Positions 1 to 7,936 of a stretch of DNA of 64,000 nt are shown here, piece by piece. The notes below the pieces were generated by a model. The model saw nothing but the letters and a program-made list of their open reading frames with translations, searched no databases and was not told where the DNA came from. A program made the position numbers and the translations under genes. Location of the stretch: positions 62,001-126,000 of the forward strand of contig NZ_FWFL01000007.1 of assembly GCF_900172295.1 (NCBI RefSeq), in the 5' to 3' direction. The DNA comes from Roseovarius litorisediminis. Lineage in GTDB: Bacteria > Pseudomonadota > Alphaproteobacteria > Rhodobacterales > Rhodobacteraceae. Each line of letters begins with the position of its first letter. The first letter of the stretch is position 1.

Positions 1-1075
1 TACTTGCCCCCCGGAAAACTAACCCCTTGAAACGAAACGACGGATTGAGCTGCTGCCACTGCCCAATCCGCCGCCCTCGTCCCGCGTTGCGGGGTATGTC
101 CAGCTGCGCGCGCCACCTGGGGGGATGTCTGCTCGCCCGCGCGCCGGATCCTTTGTTCGATGAAAGCGGGGCCTGTATGAAACCTGACTTGGGAGATTTT
201 GCGGGGTCTTTTGTGCGCCCCTTTATTCCCGACCTCATCGTGTTACTAGGGATGCCATGGGAATTCATGGAAATCAACAAGTATTTACGGGAAAATGCTA
301 CATCATCTTGTGCTCCACAGGTCTATAAAACCAGATAATGTGGCGTCACTCACCAAAACAACGCATTACCTAGCGAATGCAAAAAAATGCGACACTACAT
401 ATTGTGGCAGCATTGCTGTGATATTAATTCCCACGAATTCCCTGAAATTTTTAGTTTTACTCAAATATAACTGCAAATTGCCTTTGCCCAGTCGGCTTTT
501 GGCGCGCAATCCGGCCCATTTCCCATAGATGATTCGTGATTATCAGCAGAAATTCTTATCGCTTTCCGCCCCCGTTCCCATAAAATCCCGTGACCGTACG
601 TTTCGTACGCAGATTACGTAGACTCAAAGGGAGGCGTTAGGGCAATTGCGCACGAAACGTAGGTTCTGGCCTGGCTTGGTTAGCTTCCATTTACAGGCCC
701 GGTACGGTGCTCAAGAGTTATACCAGACAACCAATGGCAATTATGAGCCCTTTTTGATCCTTCGTTTCGAGCGGATCAGGGAGATGACGTTTTCGGATGC
801 TGGCTGCGCGCATGGTATGTTGGTTCAGAAATGGGCAAGCTTCGGTGAACCTTGGTCGCCTCTCTCCAAGCGTCCGTCGCGGCCCGGCCTTTCCACGTGC
901 TGGATGCACAAGGCGCGTTGCCCCCCTTGATTGACTTTTCGAGCGATACGCTGCCTACTCGTTTCACGGTTTTTGCGTAGAGAACCTCTGGCAGACAACA
1001 AACCAGGCCCTTCTCCAAGAGACCGGACGCAATTTCGGGCAACTCCGAGGTCGGTCTCATCAGCAAGGATTACAT
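1..1075. other. Intergenic region without a supported gene
   Basis: About 1 kb with only short, protein-unlike open stretches on both strands. No recognisable domain was found in any frame. It contains an inverted repeat, CGTACG at 595-600 and again at 604-609 around TTT, and a related half-site CGAAACGTA at 651-659 (complement of TACGTTTCG at 597-605). An AAGGA ribosome site at 1063-1067 belongs to the next gene. The region may be a decayed gene or the flank of something before the window. Confidence 0.5.
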
Positions 1076-2200
1076 ATGAAATCTCGAGTTCTCATTCTGG
1101 GCGCAGGCTTTGGCGGCCTGGAACTTGCCACCCTTCTGTCAGAGGCCCTTGGCGAGGGGGCCGATGTCACTGTCGTCGATCGAAGGGACAGTTTCGTCTT
1201 TGGATATTCCAGAATCGACGTCATGTTCGGCAAGACGACGCTGGACGATGTTTCCTTGCCTTACGCCGCCTTCGAAAAGCCCGGCATACGTCTTGTCAAA
1301 GAGACGATAACCGCCATCGACGCCACTGCGAAGCGCGTAACGACGGATGGCGGCACCTATGAGGCCGACTTTCTCGTAATCGCGCTCGGGGCGGACTATG
1401 ACATGGCGGCGACGCCCGGCCTCGTCGAGCATGGTAACGAATTTTATTCCGACGCCGGTGCGGACCGGCTGCGCGACGTCTTTCCCGGCTTCAACTCGGG
1501 TCCGGTGATTGTCGGGATCTGCGGCTTTCCTTACAAATGCCCCCCCGGGCCCAGCGAATGCGCCCTGACCCTGCACCATTATCTGACAGAACGCGGAATC
1601 CGGAAGGATTGCGACATAACGTTCGTCTCGCCCCTATCAAGCCCGATGCCCGCCTCGGCCGAGATGGCGCAGGCACTAATGGAGTCGTTTGAAGAGTTTG
1701 GCATCAGACTTCTGAAGCAGCGCACGGTCATCCGACTCGAGCCCGGATTGGCGGTGCTGGACGACGGGACAGAACTGCCCTTCGCGTTGTTCCTCGGCGT
1801 ACCCAAGCACCAGCCGCCGCAGGTGGTGATCGACAGCGGACTGACGGAGGATGGCTGGGTTCCCATCGACCTGTCGACACTGGAGACGCGTTTTCCGGGC
1901 GTCTACGCCATCGGGGATATGGCCGCGACGGGATTGCCCAAATCGGGTACGTTCGCCGAAAGTGCCGCCCACTGCGTGTCTACGTCCATCCTCGCAAAGC
2001 TCAGGGGCAGCAACGCGCAACTCAACACGGGGCAAGGCACGTGCATCGTCGAATACGGGGATGGCCGTGTGAGCTATGCACAGCTCGATTTTCTGACCGG
2101 CCCGAAACTTGAAGCGATCTACCATCCGCCCTCGATTGCCGGAAAGCGCTTTAAGCAAGGTTTCGACGAAACGCGAAGGTCGCGCTGGTTCAATCTCTAA
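1076..2200 (+). CDS. FAD/NAD(P)-dependent oxidoreductase, sulfide:quinone oxidoreductase-like
   Basis: A 374-residue flavoprotein of the two-Rossmann (pyridine nucleotide-disulfide oxidoreductase) fold. The N-terminus carries the FAD dinucleotide-binding motif ILGAGFGGLE (about residues 7-16) and the second FAD-contact motif VYAIGDMAA lies near residue 280. A cysteine-rich stretch GICGFPYKCPPGPSEC near residues 149-164 resembles the region of sulfide:quinone reductase relatives that binds sulfur, so oxidation of reduced sulfur with electrons passed to quinone is the likely role; this is inferred from family resemblance. ATG start has AAGGA eight bases upstream. No operon partner: the next gene is on the other strand. 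Could instead be an NDH-2-like or other SQR-family enzyme. Confidence 0.8.
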   Translation: MKSRVLILGAGFGGLELATLLSEALGEGADVTVVDRRDSFVFGYSRIDVMFGKTTLDDVSLPYAAFEKPGIRLVKETITAIDATAKRVTTDGGTYEADFLVIALGADYDMAATPGLVEHGNEFYSDAGADRLRDVFPGFNSGPVIVGICGFPYKCPPGPSECALTLHHYLTERGIRKDCDITFVSPLSSPMPASAEMAQALMESFEEFGIRLLKQRTVIRLEPGLAVLDDGTELPFALFLGVPKHQPPQVVIDSGLTEDGWVPIDLSTLETRFPGVYAIGDMAATGLPKSGTFAESAAHCVSTSILAKLRGSNAQLNTGQGTCIVEYGDGRVSYAQLDFLTGPKLEAIYHPPSIAGKRFKQGFDETRRSRWFNL

Positions 2201-2384
2201 AAGGTGAAAAAGCAATACTGTGCTGCCTTGGGCCTGGTTTTACACCTCGCCGACGACGAATGGCGTTCGCGGGCGGCAAGGCCTCGGCCGCTCTCAGCTT
2301 GGATTTTATGCGGTAGAGAAGATGATCAGGCTAACGCATCGATTGGCAGCTTTGTCCCGCAAAGCTGAATTCAGACCGGATGCT

Positions 2385-2903
2385 TCAGGCGTCTGATTGC
2401 GGCGCCAGAGGTTTGCTCATGACCAGCGCATCGACCAGCCCAGCCGTTGGGTGGTTGAACGCAAGCGGCAGACGGCCGACGGTTTCAAACCCCAGGCGCT
2501 CCCACAACCGTATCGCGCCCGTGTTCGTAGAAACGACGAAATTGAACTGCATCGCCATATAGCCCATAGCGCGGGCCTCGTCCTGACTATGCAGGCACAT
2601 AGCTGCGGCCAGCCCCTGCCCGCGCGCGGTTGGCGCCACCATGTAACCGCAGTTGCAGACATGGGCGCCGCCGCCCTGCTGGTTGGTCTTGATGTAGTAG
2701 GTGCCCAGAATCTTGCCCCCGATCATCGCGACATAGGTGGCGCGCGGCGCTTTCATCCACAGGTCGAACGCCGCGTCGCAAGACATGTCGGGGTCATAAG
2801 CATAGGTATCCCCCGCGCGGATTACGCCGCGCAGGATTGGCCAGAGCGCCTCGAAATCTTCGTCGCGCGCAAATCTGATTGTGATGTTTGCCCTGTCGTT
2901 CAT
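2385..2903 (-). CDS. GNAT family N-acetyltransferase
   Basis: A 172-residue acetyl-CoA-dependent acyltransferase. The acetyl-CoA pyrophosphate loop is seen as VAPTARGQGLA (Q/RxxGxG/A type, mid-protein), followed by the typical helix and the C-terminal ...IRLWERLGFETVGRLP motif that closes the GNAT fold. The start chosen is the ATG encoding MNDRAN, just after a G-rich ribosome site; a longer upstream frame adds ten residues without family likeness. It lies 58 bases downstream of acuI on the same strand and could be transcribed with it. Substrate unknown. Confidence 0.85.
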   Translation of the reverse strand: MNDRANITIRFARDEDFEALWPILRGVIRAGDTYAYDPDMSCDAAFDLWMKAPRATYVAMIGGKILGTYYIKTNQQGGGAHVCNCGYMVAPTARGQGLAAAMCLHSQDEARAMGYMAMQFNFVVSTNTGAIRLWERLGFETVGRLPLAFNHPTAGLVDALVMSKPLAPQSDA

Positions 2904-2961
2904 TCCGCCCCCCCGCGTGTGGCCTGTTTTCACTACCCACGCGAGAGCATTGGCGCAAGGT

Positions 2962-3954
2962 TCAGGCGTTCACATCGACTACAACACGGCCCTTGACCTG
3001 ACCTTTCAGGATATCACGGCCCAGACCTGGCAGATCTTCCAGCGTCGCAGGCTGAATCATCGCCTCCAGCTTGTCCATCGGCAGGTCTTTGGCAATCCTC
3101 TGCCACGCGCGAACGCGGTTATCATAAGGCTGCATCACGCTGTCGATCCCCAACAGATTCACACCGCGCAGCAGGAAAGGGATAACCGTCGCCGGCAGGC
3201 CTGCACCGCCGGCAAGGCCGACAGCGGCAACCGAGGCGCCGTATTTCATTTGCCCCAGCACACGCGCCAGCATGTCTCCCCCCACCGCATCCACACAACC
3301 TGCCCAGGTTTCGGCCTCAAGCGGGCGTTTGACTGTTTCGTTGATCTCTTCACGCGCAACGATCTGCTTGGCCCCAAGGGATTTGAGGTAATCGGCGGTC
3401 TCGGGGCGGCCGGTCACACCTGCCACCTCATATCCGAGGTTTGCCAGAATGGCCGTGGCAACCGAGCCCACACCACCCGCCGCCCCGGTCACCAAAACCG
3501 GACCATGGCCAGGGACAAGCCCGTGATCCTCAAGCGCCATCACCGCCAGCATTGCCGTGAACCCAGCGGTACCAACAGCCATCGCAGCCCGCGCATCAAG
3601 GCCCTCGGGAAGCGGCACCAGCCAATCCGCACGGACATTGGCCTTTTGTGAATAACCGCCCCAATGCGCCTCGCCGACGCGCCAGCCGGTCAGAACAACC
3701 TTGTCACCGGGTTTATAGCGGTCATCCGAGGATGACTCGACAGTACCGGCAAAATCAATCCCCGGCACATGCGGATACTTACGCACCAGCCCGCCACCCG
3801 GCCCGATGCACAGCCCATCTTTGTAGTTGACAGTGGAATACTCGACGGCAACCGTCACCTCGCCCTCGGGCAGATCACTTTCGCTGATCTCCTTGACCGC
3901 CGCGGATGTCTTGCCGCTTTCCTCGTCTTTCTCAACAACCAGAGCCTTGAACAT
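2962..3954 (-). CDS. acuI: Acrylyl-CoA reductase (NADPH), MDR/zinc-free alcohol dehydrogenase family
   Basis: A 330-residue medium-chain dehydrogenase/reductase of the YhdH/AcuI type. It reduces acryloyl-CoA to propionyl-CoA with NADPH, the detoxifying step in DMSP and 3-hydroxypropionate use. Visible marks are the N-terminal MFKALVVEK, the substrate-domain sequence EYSTVNYKDGLCI, and the nucleotide-binding VTGAAGGVGSVA near residue 155. The ATG at 3952-3954 has AGGAGAG upstream; a longer frame overlaps dmdA out of context. It is the last gene of the operon DUF2182-DUF1326-dmdA-acuI and is separated from dmdA by 88 bases holding a strong hairpin. The dmdA-acuI order is well known in roseobacters. 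Confidence 0.93.
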   Translation of the reverse strand: MFKALVVEKDEESGKTSAAVKEISESDLPEGEVTVAVEYSTVNYKDGLCIGPGGGLVRKYPHVPGIDFAGTVESSSDDRYKPGDKVVLTGWRVGEAHWGGYSQKANVRADWLVPLPEGLDARAAMAVGTAGFTAMLAVMALEDHGLVPGHGPVLVTGAAGGVGSVATAILANLGYEVAGVTGRPETADYLKSLGAKQIVAREEINETVKRPLEAETWAGCVDAVGGDMLARVLGQMKYGASVAAVGLAGGAGLPATVIPFLLRGVNLLGIDSVMQPYDNRVRAWQRIAKDLPMDKLEAMIQPATLEDLPGLGRDILKGQVKGRVVVDVNA

Positions 3955-3974
3955 CGTCTCTCTCCTAAATCTCG

Positions 3975-4023
3975 TTCTTCTTGCTTCAAATATCCCGGGG
4001 AGCGCGAGGGGCTGGCCCCTCGC
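3975..4023 (+). repeat. Dispersed TTCTTCTTGC element with strong hairpin between dmdA and acuI
   Basis: A T-rich head (TTCTTCTTGC, 3975-3984), AAATATC core and GGGG are followed by a perfect 8-bp stem, GCGAGGGG (4004-4011) with CCCCTCGC (4016-4023) and loop CTGG. A second copy of the head and core is at 44565-44589. It lies in the dmdA-acuI spacer, antisense to the operon, where the hairpin could affect read-through or mRNA processing. Confidence 0.7.
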
Positions 4024-4042
4024 TTTCGCCGCTGTCGCGAAC

Positions 4043-5146
4043 TCAGGCCCAGAAGGCCTCGCGCACCACGGCGCGTCGTGTCTGATCCGGGGCCTCGACC
4101 TCAACCTCGGTACCCGGCTCCCAATGGGTCATACGGACCATGCCGATGGCCACGTTGGTATTGTGATCAGGCGACCAGGCAGCCGAGCTGATCCGTCCAA
4201 CACGCTTGCCCCCAGCCATGATCGGCCACCAGCGGTCGCAACCCGGCACGTTCGGGCCTTCAATCTCAACCGCGCAGATTTTTTGCACCGGGCCTTCCTT
4301 GGCAACCCGCAACAGGGCATCACGACCGATACAGCCGATTGCCGTATGGGTGTTGCAGAACTTGCCAAGGCCGCATTCATGCGGGGTGTTGTTGCTGTTC
4401 ATGTCATTGCCATAGCTCAGCAGCCCGCCTTCGATCCGCTCGATCAGGTTGGGGCAGCCGGCGTGCACGTCCAGATCCTTGCCTGCCTCAAACAGCGCAT
4501 TCCACAGCGGCATACCAATATCGCCGCCCTCGACGTAAATCTCGTACCCGCCTTGCTTGGAATACCCTGAGCGCGCGATCACCAGGTTACGACCCTGAAA
4601 ATCAAACACGCCGTATCGGAAGAAACGCACATCGCGCACGCTGTCGCCAAAAACCCGCGCCATCAGATCATCGGCTTTGGGCCCCTGCACAGCCAAAGGC
4701 GAAACATCGGGCTCGTCCACCAATACATCCAGCCGCCAGCCATGGGCAATTGCCTTGACCCAATACAGCAGGTCGGAATCCGCAATGGAGATCCACCAGC
4801 GGTCCTCGGCCAGTTTCACGGCCACGGGGTCATTCAGCATGCCACCGGTTTCATCCACAATTGGCACGTAATAGCACTGGCCCACGTTCATGCCCCGCAG
4901 ATCGCGCGGGGTCAGCATCTGCATCAGACGCGCAGCATCGGGTCCACGCAGTTCGACCTGCCGCTCGCAGGCCACATCCCAGATCTGCACCGCCGTCTTC
5001 AGGTGGTGATAATCCTCAGCCGGGCTGCGGAACACCGTCGGCAGCAGCATATGATTGTAGACTGTATAGGCCTTGACGCCTGAAGCCTCAACGCCGTCAG
5101 AAAACGGGGTGCGCCGCAAACGGTGCGACAGCGAAAGTGCGACCAT
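4043..5146 (-). CDS. dmdA: Dimethylsulfoniopropionate demethylase
   Basis: A 367-residue aminomethyltransferase (GcvT)-family enzyme that moves a methyl group from DMSP to tetrahydrofolate, giving methylmercaptopropionate. Features seen: the N-terminal YTVYNHMLLPTVF segment, the GcvT-type motif VQGPKADDLMARVFGD, and the YSKQGGYEIYVEGGD strand found in DmdA proteins; the length matches known DmdA (about 365-370). Its ATG overlaps the stop of the DUF1326 gene (TGATG), indicating translational coupling. Generic GcvT paralogues are the main alternative, but the DmdA-specific N-terminus and the acuI neighbour make this call strong. Confidence 0.93.
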   Translation of the reverse strand: MVALSLSHRLRRTPFSDGVEASGVKAYTVYNHMLLPTVFRSPAEDYHHLKTAVQIWDVACERQVELRGPDAARLMQMLTPRDLRGMNVGQCYYVPIVDETGGMLNDPVAVKLAEDRWWISIADSDLLYWVKAIAHGWRLDVLVDEPDVSPLAVQGPKADDLMARVFGDSVRDVRFFRYGVFDFQGRNLVIARSGYSKQGGYEIYVEGGDIGMPLWNALFEAGKDLDVHAGCPNLIERIEGGLLSYGNDMNSNNTPHECGLGKFCNTHTAIGCIGRDALLRVAKEGPVQKICAVEIEGPNVPGCDRWWPIMAGGKRVGRISSAAWSPDHNTNVAIGMVRMTHWEPGTEVEVEAPDQTRRAVVREAFWA

Positions 5147-5778
5147 CAGTTAGGACCTTTCCAGTCGATCGGGCAGATTTCAGCGGATTTGCCACCAAAG
5201 TCCCAGACACGACCATAGTCGCGCACCTTGGATTTAACGCCGCGCGCCGCGATGATGTCAGGCCCCATCCAGTATTTCGAATTGGTGACCATGACCGGGT
5301 GATCCGGGCTCAGGCCTTCGACCATCTCGATTTCACCGGCGATCTTGCGGCCGATATAGATGCCGCGCTTGTTGCCTTCTCGGGTGATCTCGACCTTCTG
5401 ACGCTCGGCGCCGATGATCTCGGAAACCAGCATAGTGAAAAGGCCGGTAGTGCCGCCCGCCTGACCCGAAAAGATTTGCAGAATCCCGTCATAGGCCGCC
5501 TCGGTCGAGCGGTCATCGACATAGGCCGCAACCTTCCAGTTGCCCTCGCCCATGCGACCGGGGATATCGACCAGAAGGCCGACATTCAGCCCCGACAGGT
5601 CTTCGCCTTCGTAATGTCCCTCGTCAATCGCTATGGCCATCCAGGCATGGCAATGGCCTTCGGTCGGCGGATGCGCCCCAAGGCTGACAACGCAGGGGCA
5701 GAATACGGTACACGAACAGTTCAGAAAAAGTTCGCCTTTGATGGACCATTCCACCGGCGCCTTTTTTACTTCGGCCAT
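5146..5778 (-). CDS. DUF1326 domain-containing protein in the DMSP operon
   Basis: A 210-residue soluble protein of unknown function. Near its N-terminus it has a cysteine cluster, NCSCTVFCPC (about residues 20-29), followed by HCHAW, which could bind a metal; this is inference from residue pattern. It starts three bases after the DUF2182 gene ends and its stop overlaps the dmdA start, so it is made with both. DUF1326 and DUF2182 genes are often paired in bacteria. Its placement between a DMSP regulator and dmdA suggests a link to the pathway, but no reaction can be assigned. Confidence 0.87.
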   Translation of the reverse strand: MAEVKKAPVEWSIKGELFLNCSCTVFCPCVVSLGAHPPTEGHCHAWMAIAIDEGHYEGEDLSGLNVGLLVDIPGRMGEGNWKVAAYVDDRSTEAAYDGILQIFSGQAGGTTGLFTMLVSEIIGAERQKVEITREGNKRGIYIGRKIAGEIEMVEGLSPDHPVMVTNSKYWMGPDIIAARGVKSKVRDYGRVWDFGGKSAEICPIDWKGPN

Positions 5779-5781
5779 GAC

Positions 5782-6546
5782 TTATCCTTTCATGAACAAG
5801 GGTGCGGCAAAAACCGCCAGACCCGCCAGGACCAGCAAGGTCCCCATTGGTTTTGTAATCCGGTGCCCGATCTGCGGCAGTTTTTCGAGCACCATGAAAA
5901 AAGTTGCCAGTCCCATCCAGGCCAGGTTCATCACCCCGCCGACGAAACCAAGCGCCATAAAGCCCCAGCAGCAGCCGACGCAGAATGCCCCAAGGCCAAG
6001 CCCCATGCGCAAACCGCCGCCAAACCCGGTGCGCCAGTGGCCCACGAAATACATCATAGGTGAATGACAGACGCCGTGGCAAATTTCTTTGGCGCGGGAA
6101 AACTGGAAAAGCCCAACCACCACCAAAAGCGCCGCGGCAATGGCCGGTGACGTGGCGATGCCAAGGCTGTCAATTATACCACTGGTCAACAGCCCCACCT
6201 GCACGCCCGCAATCAAGGCGGCAAAGCCGACCCAGGTGATGAAATAGCCCAGAAGCACGCCCAGCCACCCTGCCCGGGTGCCATTGGCGCTGACCATCAG
6301 ATCTTCGTAGCTGCGCAGGGTCGGCACCAAAGTGGGCAGCATCATTGCCGCCATCATGATCGCCCACATCGGTGCCAGTGCGCCAAAACTGGTCATTGGC
6401 ATCATGTTCATGCCCGTCGAGCGCCCCAGAATATCCAGCCCCGACATCCGCGCCATCGAAAACATCACCCACCACGCCGCCAGGATGGCCGCAAAAAAGC
6501 CCAGCCACAACAGGCTGCGCAGGGGAATGGCAAACAGGTTACGCAA
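5782..6546 (-). CDS. DUF2182 integral membrane protein, predicted metal-binding
   Basis: A 254-residue polytopic inner-membrane protein with about six to seven hydrophobic segments. The family is marked by a Met-rich motif, MWAIMMAAMMLP (about residues 60-71), and by CVGCCWGFM near residue 193; Met/Cys/His residues also occur in HGVCHSPMM. These suggest metal binding (copper-like ligands), an inference. Translation most likely begins at TTG (6544-6546), seven bases after GGAGG. It is the first gene of the dmd operon, facing the GntR gene across a 59-base promoter region. Confidence 0.85.
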   Translation of the reverse strand: MRNLFAIPLRSLLWLGFFAAILAAWWVMFSMARMSGLDILGRSTGMNMMPMTSFGALAPMWAIMMAAMMLPTLVPTLRSYEDLMVSANGTRAGWLGVLLGYFITWVGFAALIAGVQVGLLTSGIIDSLGIATSPAIAAALLVVVGLFQFSRAKEICHGVCHSPMMYFVGHWRTGFGGGLRMGLGLGAFCVGCCWGFMALGFVGGVMNLAWMGLATFFMVLEKLPQIGHRITKPMGTLLVLAGLAVFAAPLFMKG

Positions 6547-6580
6547 GCGGTGTCCTCCGACTCGGGTCTTGCTTTTAAAA

Positions 6581-6604
6581 TGTCAGACATTTAAATGTAT
6601 GACA
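6581..6604. promoter_or_regulatory. GntR-type operator between dmd operon and its regulator
   Basis: A 24-bp inverted repeat: TGTCA, one base, ACATTTAAATGT, one base, TGACA. All bases pair symmetrically except the single unpaired position in each arm. It lies in the short divergent intergenic region and ends one base before the GntR start codon. A dimeric FadR/GntR-type repressor bound here would cover both promoters. Confidence 0.8.
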
Positions 6605-6605
6605 A

Positions 6606-7349
6606 ATGAAAATTGATCCGGACAATAAAGCCGACCTTTCGGCACAGATCGCACAGGCAATTCGCGACGCGATTGTCAGTGGTGACATGATCGTGGATGA
6701 ACGCCTGCCATCCGAGGCCGAACTGGCCGATCAGTTCAATGTCTCGCGCCCGACCGTGCGCGAGGCGCTGAAACGACTGGCAGCCCAATCGCTGATCCGT
6801 ACGCAACGTGGCGCCTTTGGCGGCGCGTTTGTAAATCGGTTAAGTTATGAAGAGGCTTACGGTCAGCAAATCACCACAGCGACGCTGCTGTTGTCTATGA
6901 ATGCAGTCAGTTTCGACGTGGCCTGCGAAGCACGATACGCGTTGGAACGCGCCTGTACGCCGCTGGCGGCCGAGCGGCGCACGCCTGATCATCTGGCCAC
7001 GATGCGGGCCGAAATCCACCGTCAGGGCCAGCCGGGGCTGAGTGACGAATCATTCTGCGCCTCGGATGTCACCTTTCACCGCGCATTGGTGGACGCGGCG
7101 GGTAATCCGGTGCTGTCCTATCAACTGGCCGGTGCGGTCGAGGCGATGCAGCCACTGATGAACATGATCACCTTTACGGCCCGTTCGCGCGAAGAAATCG
7201 TCGGGTTTCATAGCCGTATCGCCGACGCGATCGAGGCAAAGAATGGCCCTGCGGCACAGACTGCCCTGCGCGAGTTGGAAAGCTACACATTGCATCTGGC
7301 CCGGGGTGTCATGGAAGCCCGGTTACACAAATCGCGCCCGGCCGGTTAA
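6606..7349 (+). CDS. GntR/FadR-family transcriptional regulator of the DMSP operon
   Basis: A 247-residue regulator with an N-terminal winged helix (LSAQIAQAIRDAIVSG, then RLPSEAELADQFNVSRPTVR, residues about 11-55) and a C-terminal all-helical FCD ligand domain containing the metal-binding His pattern (TFHRALVDAAGNP; GFHSRI). Divergent from DUF2182-DUF1326-dmdA-acuI, so it is probably their repressor, with an acyl-CoA or DMSP-derived effector inferred. The ATG follows the operator directly and no ribosome site fits between, so the mRNA may be leaderless. Its stop codon TAA is part of a recurrent TAAAGCG element. Confidence 0.9.
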   Translation: MKIDPDNKADLSAQIAQAIRDAIVSGDMIVDERLPSEAELADQFNVSRPTVREALKRLAAQSLIRTQRGAFGGAFVNRLSYEEAYGQQITTATLLLSMNAVSFDVACEARYALERACTPLAAERRTPDHLATMRAEIHRQGQPGLSDESFCASDVTFHRALVDAAGNPVLSYQLAGAVEAMQPLMNMITFTARSREEIVGFHSRIADAIEAKNGPAAQTALRELESYTLHLARGVMEARLHKSRPAG

Positions 7350-7360
7350 AGCGTTTCGCC
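7347..7360 (+). repeat. Stop-codon-associated TAAAGCGTTTCGCC element, copy 1
   Basis: TAAAGCGTTTCGCC begins with the stop codon of the GntR gene and is followed by TTAACC. Matching elements end three other genes in the window (28432-28445, 38730-38743, 44751-44764). In each the TAA is the stop codon of the preceding gene. Confidence 0.6.
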
Positions 7361-7414
7361 TTAACCAGCCCAATTGATTTCTGGCGTTTTGCAGGTTCGC
7401 CCGTTGCTTTTTGA

Positions 7415-7690
7415 TTATTGAAAAGGGGCGGGCTTGAATGTGCGGATGCGTTTGCGTTCTCTTGTGACCGAAACCAGATATGTGTCGGTTCCAAAAGTTT
7501 CGGCCAACTCACCCAGCGAGGGGGGGCTGTCACTCCAGAACTTACGAATGATCTGATCGCTATCTGCAACCTTCACACAATAACCGGAAATCGATAGAAG
7601 CGCTTTTTGGCGACCCTTGCGTGCGACTTCAAAAATTGCGCCAACCGGCTTTTCGACGCGTTCACTCAGTACATAAACATTATTTTGCAT
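7415..7690 (-). CDS. Small hypothetical protein
   Basis: A 91-residue protein without a recognised domain. It has mixed alpha/beta character and many basic residues near the C-terminus (VTRERKRIRTFK). The ATG is preceded by GGGGGAAG at good spacing, which supports it as a real gene. It stands alone between the dmd regulator and the PHA locus, followed upstream by a 246-base A+T-rich intergenic region. No signal peptide or membrane segment is seen. Confidence 0.6.
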   Translation of the reverse strand: MQNNVYVLSERVEKPVGAIFEVARKGRQKALLSISGYCVKVADSDQIIRKFWSDSPPSLGELAETFGTDTYLVSVTRERKRIRTFKPAPFQ

Positions 7691-7936
7691 TTTTGTCTTC
7701 CCCCAGTTCCGACAGCATCGATCCTATTCGAAATGTGGTAAAAAACAAAAAGCACTGCCTTATTTTTGGCGTATTTCCATACACTTACGTAACAACTGCC
7801 CGCACAGCAGAGCATTGGCCGCAAAAGGGAAACAAAGAACACAAAAATTTGCACCGCCTCCCTTCAAATATGGCGAAAATTGGGCATTGAGTTCTAACCT
7901 TGATTCGCAACCTCAGGCAGACCAAGCTGCCAAAGC

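Noticed and set aside
27..338. A 103-codon open frame at the window start
   Set aside because: No ribosome site, no domain, unusual composition and no homologue recognised.
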